5,116 nt of DNA from positions 1-5,116 of the forward strand of contig JAZRXH010000115.1 in the NCBI GenBank assembly GCA_045600125.1, read 5' to 3'. Positions 1 to 5,075 of the stretch are shown piece by piece. Both the position numbers and the translations under genes were made by a program. How positions within the stretch are numbered: position 1 is the first letter of the stretch; every line of letters begins with the position of its first letter. This stretch comes from SIG622 sp045600125 (GTDB lineage: Bacteria > Bacillota > Clostridia > Oscillospirales > CAG-382). The notes under the pieces were generated by a model, which was not told the DNA's origin, did not search any database, and saw nothing but the letters and a program-made list of their open reading frames with translations.

Positions 1-21
1 AAGAAGGTCGTTCGCCGCACC

Positions 22-45
22 CCCGGCGTGAGCCGAAAACAATAC
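22..45 (+). repeat. 24-bp direct repeat, copy 1, with GNRA-loop hairpin
   Basis: This copy is identical over 24 bases to positions 81-104. It contains a perfect CGGC-GTGA-GCCG hairpin (24-35) whose RNA loop, GUGA, is a GNRA tetraloop, followed by AAAACAATAC. The flanks before each copy are also weakly alike (AAGG, then TT, GC and CAC in the same order). The repeating unit is therefore about 59-60 bp and may extend beyond the left edge. No T-run follows the hairpin on either strand, so it is not an intrinsic terminator. Function unknown. Confidence 0.8.
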
Positions 46-80
46 GCTCTGTTCGTGTGCAACAAGGCTATTGCTTCACT

Positions 81-104
81 CCCGGCGTGAGCCGAAAACA
101 ATAC
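81..104 (+). repeat. 24-bp direct repeat, copy 2
   Basis: This is a perfect second copy of 22-45, offset by 59 bp, with its hairpin at 83-94. After this copy the sequence diverges into the promoter-proximal region, so it is the last unit of the visible array. Two copies alone cannot show whether this is a local duplication or one site of a genome-wide dispersed repeat. Confidence 0.8.
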
Positions 105-176
105 ACCCGTGAGAAAGGGCGGTTTCCCCCCTGCCCCCGGCAGAATGCCTTTTGCAAAAAAGTATAAAAACCCCCC

Positions 177-205
177 GTGACAGACGGCAAAAGTTGTGCT
201 ATAAT
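177..205 (+). promoter_or_regulatory. SigA-type extended -10 promoter for the GH127 gene
   Basis: The -35 box is GTGACA (177-182), 5 of 6 matches to TTGACA. An exact 17-bp spacer follows, ending in TGC (197-199), which makes an extended -10, and then a perfect TATAAT (200-205). Transcription should start near 211-213, giving an untranslated leader of about 106 nt before the ATG at 319. The box quality suggests strong basal transcription. I see no catabolite-response (cre) element overlapping it. Confidence 0.85.
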
Positions 206-210
206 CGGTA

Positions 211-275
211 TATGCGGGGACGTATGTCCCGCCCGGACACCCCGGCGCCCGTCCCGGCATGGGGCGGAACGCATA
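211..275 (+). promoter_or_regulatory. Structured 5' leader of the GH127 mRNA
   Basis: The predicted first transcribed bases TATGCG (211-216) are perfectly complementary to CGCATA (270-275). This closing stem encloses a perfect 5-bp hairpin, GGGAC-GTAT-GTCCC (217-230), directly stacked on it. A second GC-rich arm lies at 231-268, for which CGCCC (246-250) with GGGCG (262-266) is one possible pairing. The structure starts at the 5' end and finishes about 28 nt before the ribosome binding site, which is left in an unpaired A-rich stretch. It could stabilise the mRNA or be a regulatory leader. It matches no riboswitch class I recognise. The pairing is read from sequence, not computed. Confidence 0.45.
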
Positions 276-318
276 ACACTGTTTTGATTTCGGATAAAGA
301 AAGGAAAGGAATAACACC

Positions 319-2160
319 ATGACAAAGATCCCGGAAAAAAACGCCGAATACCTCGGCATCGGCTGCCGCACCTTCACCGGCACCCCCCTCGACTATATGA
401 AATTCACCATGGAGGAACAGCTCTGCCGCACCGATCTGTGGGAGCATTTCACCGGCGTTTTCGGTGAAGGCGCCGACAACGCCGACAACGGCTGGAGAGG
501 CGAATACTTCGGCAAAATGATGCGGGGCGCCTGCCTCACCTACCGGGCGACCGGCGACAAAGAGCTTTACAGCGTCCTCGAAAAAGCCGTGCGGATGCTC
601 CTTGCAAGGCAGGACAGCCTCGGCAGGTTCTCCACCTACGACACCGAGCACGAATTCTGCGGTTGGGATATGTGGAGCCGGAAGTACGTCCTCACGGGGC
701 TCCAGCACTTTTACGATATATGCGGGGACGAGGAGCTGAAAAAGACGATCGTCACCGCCCTTTGCCGCCATGCGGATTACATATGCGAAAGGATCGGAGA
801 CGGCGAGGGACAGAAGAGGATCACAGCCACCAGCGACTTCTGGCTCGGCGTCAATTCTTGCTCGATCCTCGAGCCCTTCGTGCGCCTTTTCGATATGACG
901 GGTGAGAAAAAATACCTCGACTTTGCGGAATATATCCTCTCCACCGGCGGCATCGAGGGAGAAGAAAGCCTTATCGAGCTTGCCCTGGAGGATAAGAAAA
1001 AGCCCTTCGAGTACCCCGAGGTGAAGGCGTACGAGACCATGTCCTTCTTCGAGGGAGCCCTCGCCTATTACGAGGTCACCGGCAGGGAAAAATACCTTGA
1101 AGCCGTCCTGAAATTCGCAGAGGCGGTGAACGATACCGATATCACCGTCATCGGCTGTGCCGGCTGTACCCACGAGCTTTTCGACAACTCCGCGGAAAAG
1201 CAGACCGAATACTCCGACGTCATCATGCAGGAGACCTGCGTCACCGTCACCTGGATGCGCCTTCTGGCAAGACTGTATACCCTCACCGGCGACATGAAAT
1301 ACGCCGACCGGATCGAAAGATCCGCCCTCAACGCTCTGTACGGCAGCGTCAACGTCAACCGGCTCTGCAACGAAAAGAGCTGGAAGGTCAGCGAATTCAA
1401 GGGCTATTTCGAGTACCCGGTGCCCTTCGACAGCTACAGCCCTCTGTTCAATAACCGCCGGGGCAGAGGCATGGGCGGTCACAAGCGCTTCGCCGACGAT
1501 ACCTACTACGGCTGCTGTGCCTGCATCGGCGCCGCCGGTACGGCGCTGTATCCCCTCGTTTCGGCGCTTACCTCGAAGGACGGTATCACCGTCAACTACC
1601 CGATCGCCGGCTTTCTGTCCTATACGCTTCCCTCCGGAAAGAGCGCCTGCATGAAGATCGAGAGCGAATACCCGAAGGAGGCTTCCTTCCGGCTCATCCT
1701 CTCCGAGCAGAGCGGCGAGGCGTACACCGTCCGTGTCAGAGTCCCGTCCTTCCTCTCCGGAGCCAGGGTCAACGCCGGCACAGCCGAGATCCCCGTCAAG
1801 GACGGCTGCGCCGAGATCACGAGGGAGTGGAAAAACGGCGACCGGATAACCGTCACCGGAAAATACGTCCTTTCCGAAGAAAAGAGAAACGGCAGAACCG
1901 CCTTCCTCTACGGTCCTCTCGTCCTTGCAAGGGACAGCGCCAAGGAGACCTGCGAGATCGACTTCGAGAAGGATACCACCGTCCTTCGCCGCTGCGGCAG
2001 GCTCTGCGCTGCGCCGCAGCCGACCGTCGGGGAGGAAAAAGCAAGATTTGCCGTGGAGACTGCGGACGGCACGGGAATGCTCCTCACCGACTACGCTTCC
2101 TGCGGCAAGAACTGGATGGGCGAAAAGAAGAGCATCAGCGTGTGGATGAATATACGGTGA
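319..2160 (+). CDS. GH127-family (DUF1680) glycoside hydrolase, beta-L-arabinofuranosidase-like
   Basis: This 613-residue protein is close to the usual GH127 length. It has no signal peptide or membrane segment, so it should act in the cytoplasm on imported oligosaccharides. GH127 enzymes studied so far release beta-L-arabinofuranose or related sugars, using a Zn-bound cysteine as nucleophile. Visible family features are a GWRGEYFGK segment (about 58-66), helix-rich repeats with TGD/TGE turns typical of an (alpha/alpha)6 barrel (to about 420), and a C-terminal beta-sandwich ending in a YGPLVLA-type motif. By alignment from memory to HypBA1, E305 and C307 (ETC motif) and C399-C400 would be the Zn ligands, C399 the nucleophile, and E286 (HELF) the acid/base. 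After Cys-Cys the protein reads ACIGAAG instead of the common PPN..R, so this is a divergent subgroup and the substrate is uncertain. The start is set by AAAGGA (305-310), 8 nt before ATG. No transporter or arabinan genes are adjacent. Confidence 0.78.
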   Translation: MTKIPEKNAEYLGIGCRTFTGTPLDYMKFTMEEQLCRTDLWEHFTGVFGEGADNADNGWRGEYFGKMMRGACLTYRATGDKELYSVLEKAVRMLLARQDSLGRFSTYDTEHEFCGWDMWSRKYVLTGLQHFYDICGDEELKKTIVTALCRHADYICERIGDGEGQKRITATSDFWLGVNSCSILEPFVRLFDMTGEKKYLDFAEYILSTGGIEGEESLIELALEDKKKPFEYPEVKAYETMSFFEGALAYYEVTGREKYLEAVLKFAEAVNDTDITVIGCAGCTHELFDNSAEKQTEYSDVIMQETCVTVTWMRLLARLYTLTGDMKYADRIERSALNALYGSVNVNRLCNEKSWKVSEFKGYFEYPVPFDSYSPLFNNRRGRGMGGHKRFADDTYYGCCACIGAAGTALYPLVSALTSKDGITVNYPIAGFLSYTLPSGKSACMKIESEYPKEASFRLILSEQSGEAYTVRVRVPSFLSGARVNAGTAEIPVKDGCAEITREWKNGDRITVTGKYVLSEEKRNGRTAFLYGPLVLARDSAKETCEIDFEKDTTVLRRCGRLCAAPQPTVGEEKARFAVETADGTGMLLTDYASCGKNWMGEKKSISVWMNIR

Positions 2161-2173
2161 CCTTCCTTCCCCG

Positions 2174-2189
2174 TCGCATTTTTATGCGA
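2174..2189 (+). other. Stem-loop after the GH127 gene (possible weak terminator)
   Basis: A perfect 6-bp stem, TCGCAT with ATGCGA, closes a TTTT loop 13 nt after the glycosidase stop codon. The bases that follow (ATCTTCTGC) are only moderately T-rich, so intrinsic termination would be weak. It may protect the 3' end of the mRNA or allow partial read-through into the phosphatase gene. Confidence 0.35.
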
Positions 2190-2215
2190 ATCTTCTGCAA
2201 AAATCAATATTCCCA

Positions 2216-2244
2216 TTGACGGCGGGACATATTTCTGCTATAAT
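2216..2244 (+). promoter_or_regulatory. SigA-type extended -10 promoter for the phosphatase gene
   Basis: The boxes are TTGACG (2216-2221, 5 of 6 matches), a 17-bp spacer ending in TGC (2236-2238), and a perfect TATAAT (2239-2244). The predicted start is near 2250-2251, leaving a leader of about 44 nt. This makes the phosphatase an independent transcription unit despite the short 134-bp gap. The layout (17-bp spacer, TGC extension) is the same as at the upstream gene, so both probably use the housekeeping sigma factor. Confidence 0.87.
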
Positions 2245-2294
2245 AAGAAGCGGAAAAGCCATGACGGCTGAATTTTTACGTTTTTGAGGTTATT

Positions 2295-4718
2295 ATGGGA
2301 GCGGAATTAAAACTTGCAGCGACGGCTCTTCTGCCGGTGATCTTTTCGGCGCTGCTGTACTTTCTCGATAAAAAAACACAGTTCGGAGGTCTTGACAAGC
2401 GTCTGAAGCAGACCGTGTACGGAGTCCTTTTCGGAGTCCTTTCGATATTCGGCTCGGAATTCGGCACGGTGGTGCTGGGCGTGACCATGAACGTCCGGGA
2501 CGCCGCCCCCATCTGCGCCGGTCTTATTTTCGGCGCTCCGGCGGGTATCCTTTCCGGTATCATCGGCGCCGTCGAGCGGTACATCGCCGCCCCGTGGAGC
2601 GGTGAATACACCAAGGTCGCCTGCACGGTCGCCACGCTGTTTGCGGGTTTCTTCGCCGCATGGCTCCGGAAATATATGTTTGAGGACAGAAAACCGGCGT
2701 GGTATTACGGACTCGCCACCGGCGTGATCACGGAGGTCGTACACATGATCCTCGTGTTCCTCACCAACATCAACGACGCCCGCCGTGCCTTTGACGTGGT
2801 GGAGAAGTGTACGGTGCCGATGGTCGTCCTCAACGGCGTATCGGTCATGCTTGCCCTTCTTGCCGTGGCGTATATCTCAAGAGAAAAAAGCCGGAAAAGG
2901 AAGGCGGGGATCTCGCAGACCTTCCAGCGGTATCTTCTCATCTGCATCATCATCGCCTTCGGGGCGACCAGCACCTTCACGTTTTTCCTCCAGTCCGGCG
3001 TTGCCTTCAATGAGTCGGACAACCTTCTGAAGCTGAACATCGAGGACGTCCGTGCCGACATCATGAACGCCTCCGACGAAAACCTTCTGCGCCTGACCCG
3101 CAACATGGCGTCGACCCTCGAGCGCCTCGGCGATACCGATTCCGAGACCCTCGGAAAGTACTGCAGACTGTACGATGTGGCGGAAATCAATATATTCGAC
3201 GAAAACGGCATCATCACCGCCACCTCCTACCCGGACTTCCTCGGCTTTGACATGAAGAGCGGGGAGCAGTCGGCGGAATTCCTCGTGCTTCTGGACGGAA
3301 ACGTCAAAGAATACGTGCAGGAATACCGGGCGACCACCTACGACGCTTCGATCTTCCGCAAATACGCCGGTCTGCGGCTCGCCGACGGAAGCGTCCTGCA
3401 GGTAGCCTACGATGCGGAGCACTTCCAGAAGCAGATCGACGACGACATCATCACCGCCGTCCGCAACCGCCACGTGGGCGAGAACGGCTTCATGATCATC
3501 TGCAACAAGAACTTCGAGATCGTCAGCAGCGGCATCAGGCTCGACAGCGAAACGATGAAAACGCAGGATAAAAGAAGCGACCTCCGGGAAGGAAAGACCT
3601 TTGTTTCGTCTCTCGGCAAGGAGGATTATTACAGTATGTACGGCACCGCCGAGGGCTACTACATCGTGGCGCTCATCCCGAAGCCGGACGTGCTGTTCTC
3701 GAGAAATCTCCCCGTTTATATCACGATCTACATGGAGGTCCTCGTCTTTACCGTGCTGTTCGTGCTGGTATACTTCCTGATCAAGAAGCTCATCGTGGAC
3801 AACATCCGGAAGATCAACGGGTCTCTTGCCCAGATCACCAGCGGCAACCTTGACGTGACGGTGGACGTGCGGGAGAACGAGGAATTCGCTTCGCTGTCGG
3901 ATGACATCAACGCCACCGTGGACACGCTGAAGCATTACATCGACGAGGCGGCGGCGAGGATCGACAAGGAGCTGGAATTCGCAAGAGCCATCCAGAAATC
4001 CGCCCTTCCCAACGTGTTCCCGCCTTATCCGAGCCGGACGGAATTCGATATCTACGCCTGCATGGCGACCGCCAAGGAGGTCGGCGGCGATTTCTACGAC
4101 TTCTACATGCTGGGCGATAACAGACTCGCCTTTGTCATCGCCGACGTTTCGGGAAAGGGTATTCCCGCCGCCATGTTCATGATGACAGCCAAGACGGTCA
4201 TCAAGAGCCTTGCCGAAGCGGGAGCGGAGGTCGATGAGGTCTTCACCCGCTCCAACGAAAAGCTCTGCGACGGCAACGAGGCGGGGATGTTCGTCACGGC
4301 ATGGATGGGCGTTATCGACCTTGAGACCGGAAACGTAAAGTGCGTCAATGCGGGACACAATCCGCCGCTTCTCAAGAAGAAGGACGGCAGCTTTGCCTAT
4401 CTGAAGGTCCGTGCGGGGCTTGTCCTTGCGGGACTTGACGGCGTGCGGTACCGCACGAATGAATTCACCATGTCCCCGGGCGACACGCTGTTTCTGTATA
4501 CCGACGGCGTGACCGAGGCGACCGATGCGTCGAAGCAGCTTTACGGCGAGGACCGTCTGGAGCGCTTTTTGAACTCAATCTACATCGGAAGCGCGGAAAA
4601 ACTCTGCAAAAATGTCAAAGCCGACGTGGACAGATTCGTGGCGGACGAGCCCCAGTTCGACGATATCACCATGCTTTGCCTGCGGTACCACGGAAAGAAC
4701 GCCGAGGGGCAGGGATGA
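2295..4718 (+). CDS. Membrane sensor SpoIIE/RsbU-type PP2C serine phosphatase with LytS-type 5TM module
   Basis: An 807-residue multidomain protein. Residues 5-24, 41-63, 71-93, 107-124, 138-156 and 174-194 are hydrophobic; with NVRD (66-69) and a glycine-rich stretch to R95 they resemble the 5TMR-LYT receptor module of LytS-like proteins. TM 214-232 and TM 474-496 bracket an extracytoplasmic sensor of about 240 residues, possibly Cache-like. A HAMP domain (about 497-551) and a helical linker with the ELEFARAIQKSALP signature (559-572) lead to the phosphatase. PP2C metal-site motifs are all present: GGDFYD (597-602, D599), DVSGKG (617-622, D617), NAGHNPP (685-691), YTDGVTEA (735-742, D737) and DDITM (789-793). 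It should therefore be active. Relatives dephosphorylate STAS-domain anti-sigma antagonists (RsbV/SpoIIAA type), steering a sigma factor or another output. The partner and signal are not visible here. The start is set by GAGGT (2286-2290), 4 nt before ATG. It is monocistronic, with its own promoter and terminator. Confidence 0.92.
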   Translation: MGAELKLAATALLPVIFSALLYFLDKKTQFGGLDKRLKQTVYGVLFGVLSIFGSEFGTVVLGVTMNVRDAAPICAGLIFGAPAGILSGIIGAVERYIAAPWSGEYTKVACTVATLFAGFFAAWLRKYMFEDRKPAWYYGLATGVITEVVHMILVFLTNINDARRAFDVVEKCTVPMVVLNGVSVMLALLAVAYISREKSRKRKAGISQTFQRYLLICIIIAFGATSTFTFFLQSGVAFNESDNLLKLNIEDVRADIMNASDENLLRLTRNMASTLERLGDTDSETLGKYCRLYDVAEINIFDENGIITATSYPDFLGFDMKSGEQSAEFLVLLDGNVKEYVQEYRATTYDASIFRKYAGLRLADGSVLQVAYDAEHFQKQIDDDIITAVRNRHVGENGFMIICNKNFEIVSSGIRLDSETMKTQDKRSDLREGKTFVSSLGKEDYYSMYGTAEGYYIVALIPKPDVLFSRNLPVYITIYMEVLVFTVLFVLVYFLIKKLIVDNIRKINGSLAQITSGNLDVTVDVRENEEFASLSDDINATVDTLKHYIDEAAARIDKELEFARAIQKSALPNVFPPYPSRTEFDIYACMATAKEVGGDFYDFYMLGDNRLAFVIADVSGKGIPAAMFMMTAKTVIKSLAEAGAEVDEVFTRSNEKLCDGNEAGMFVTAWMGVIDLETGNVKCVNAGHNPPLLKKKDGSFAYLKVRAGLVLAGLDGVRYRTNEFTMSPGDTLFLYTDGVTEATDASKQLYGEDRLERFLNSIYIGSAEKLCKNVKADVDRFVADEPQFDDITMLCLRYHGKNAEGQG

Positions 4719-4755
4719 GGCGCCGTCCCGGAAGGATGTTTTTTGACAAAACCAA

Positions 4756-4795
4756 ACCCGCCGAAAGGTTTTCCTTTCGGCGGGTAATTCTTTTA
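4756..4795 (+). terminator. Strong Rho-independent terminator after the phosphatase gene
   Basis: A perfect 13-bp stem (4756-4768 with 4773-4785; CCCGCCGAAAGG arm) closes a TTTT loop and is followed by AATTCTTTTA. It lies 37 nt after the phosphatase stop codon. The upstream side is A-rich (GACAAAACCAA), so the same hairpin has a T-rich tail on the minus strand and may also stop transcription from the right. It separates the phosphatase from the repeat element and the last gene. Confidence 0.93.
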
Positions 4796-4849
4796 CTCGA
4801 CAAACAGAGGATTATTTGTTAATTATCGGCGATTTGTTTTTGTGAACCC

Positions 4850-4876
4850 GTAGGGGACGATGCCCACATCGTCCCG
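4850..4876 (+). repeat. Left arm of the inverted-repeat element (GTAG + hairpin)
   Basis: GTAG (4850-4853) precedes a hairpin of 9 perfect base pairs, 4854-4862 with 4867-4875, around loop CCCA. The arm can fold alone or pair with the right arm, so a transcript through it has two mutually exclusive folds. Confidence 0.9.
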
Positions 4877-4975
4877 CATATCTATCGGTCAAATGAACAT
4901 GATTTGGCATAATAACATATTTTTCAAACCCGGTGTCGATTTAATGATTTTTTCAACAATACTACCGTCTTTTGC

Positions 4976-5002
4976 CGGGACGATGTGGGCATCGTCCCCT
5001 AC
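4976..5002 (-). repeat. Right arm of the inverted-repeat element
   Basis: This is the exact reverse complement of the left arm; on the minus strand it also reads GTAG followed by the same 9-bp hairpin (loop TGGG on the + strand). It ends 20 bp before the -35 box of the last gene, close enough to influence that promoter. Confidence 0.9.
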
Positions 5003-5022
5003 TACATTGTAACATTTAAAAC

Positions 5023-5051
5023 TTTACTTTTGTAAAAACATATGGTATAAT
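5023..5051 (+). promoter_or_regulatory. Extended -10 promoter for the last (partial) gene
   Basis: The boxes are TTTACT (5023-5028, 4 of 6 matches to TTGACA), a 17-bp spacer ending in TGG (5043-5045), and a perfect TATAAT (5046-5051). The start is expected near 5057-5058, leaving a leader of only about 15 nt that consists almost entirely of the ribosome binding site. The weaker -35 box overlaps a small palindrome (TTTAC-TTTT-GTAAA, 5023-5036). Confidence 0.75.
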
Positions 5052-5075
5052 AGAGAAAAAGGGGTGTACCATATG
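5039..5075. promoter_or_regulatory. Inverted repeat spanning -10 box to start codon (candidate operator)
   Basis: CATATGGTA (5039-5047) and TACCATATG (5067-5075) are perfect 9-bp reverse complements with 28 bp between centres. The left arm covers the TG extension and the first bases of TATAAT, and the right arm includes the ATG start codon. The left arm lies upstream of the predicted transcript start, so this cannot be an mRNA hairpin of that transcript. Two half-sites for a DNA-binding protein that blocks the promoter is the simplest reading. Chance is possible, because each arm contains the palindrome CATATG. Confidence 0.4.

Larger units (their letters stand above)
1..318. other. Non-coding region upstream of the GH127 gene
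   Basis: I find no supported gene here. The two forward frames that stay open at the left edge (stops near 90 and near 164) run through a 24-bp repeat whose copies fall in different reading frames, which argues against translation. From left to right the region holds two copies of the repeat, a short GC hairpin at 131-143 (CTGCC-CCC-GGCAG), a TTTTGCAAAA palindrome near 150-159, the promoter of the glycosidase gene, its structured leader, and its ribosome binding site. The 131-143 hairpin could end transcription coming from the left, but the T-rich stretch lies about 6 nt beyond it and is short, so I do not call it a terminator. Confidence 0.7.
4850..5002. repeat. 153-bp REPIN/MITE-like element with 27-bp perfect inverted repeats
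   Basis: The ends 4850-4876 and 4976-5002 are perfect reverse complements over 27 bp, separated by a 99-bp AT-rich spacer. Read inward, each end is GTAG, then a perfect 9-bp hairpin (GGGACGATG with CATCGTCCC, loop CCCA), then G. GTAG plus a palindrome, present twice in inverted orientation, is the layout of REP pairs (BIME/REPIN) moved by RAYT transposases. Alternatively, the GGGGACG ends are flanked on both sides by TA (4851-4852 and 5000-5001), the target duplicated by Tc1/IS630-type elements. That TA lies inside the inverted repeat, so it is not independent evidence. The element encodes no protein and would need a transposase supplied elsewhere. Confidence 0.75.
4719..5072. other. AT-rich intergenic region between phosphatase and last gene
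   Basis: This 354-bp gap has no supported gene. It holds the terminator, then about 55 bp of AT-rich sequence, the 153-bp inverted-repeat element, and the promoter and operator-like repeat of the last gene. Outside the two GC-rich hairpin arms the sequence is clearly more AT-rich than both upstream genes, consistent with a mobile or acquired segment. The spacer between the arms (4877-4975) contains only a minor inverted repeat, CAAAT (4890-4894) with ATTTG (4902-4906), and no meaningful open frame. Confidence 0.75.

Noticed and set aside
22..104. CRISPR-like repeat pair
   Set aside because: There are only two copies, the intervening sequence resembles a degenerate continuation of the unit rather than a unique spacer, and no cas gene is present.
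1..164. Open forward frames at the left edge that could be a gene tail
   Set aside because: Two frames are open, and both translate the same 24-bp repeat (TPGVSRKQY) in different phases, as expected of a non-coding repeat. No terminator of good quality follows.
178..191. CcpA cre site at the GH127 promoter
   Set aside because: The bases resemble TGNAANCG only with a one-base insertion, and the right half does not fit.
214..232. Guanidine (mini-ykkC) or other known riboswitch in the GH127 leader
   Set aside because: The hairpin loop is GTAT, not the ACGR loop of guanidine-II, and a second matching hairpin is absent. No other class consensus was recognised.
68..325. 85-residue minus-strand frame across the upstream non-coding region
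   Set aside because: It runs through the repeat, the promoter and the ribosome binding site of the GH127 gene, and its C-terminus is merely the translated 24-bp repeat.
199..1482. 427-residue open frame on the minus strand
   Set aside because: It lies antisense to the GH127 gene, covers that gene's promoter and leader, and its translation is a low-complexity V/G/A/E/H-rich mirror typical of antisense frames in GC-rich genes. It has no recognisable domain.
1827..2219. 130-residue + strand frame overlapping the 3' end of the GH127 gene
   Set aside because: It is an R-rich out-of-frame translation of the glycosidase beta-sandwich region that continues into the next promoter. No domain is visible.
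2877..4358. 493-residue open frame on the minus strand
   Set aside because: It is antisense to the phosphatase, whose PP2C motifs prove the sense frame. The translation is a composition-driven mirror rich in V, D, H and R, with no motif.
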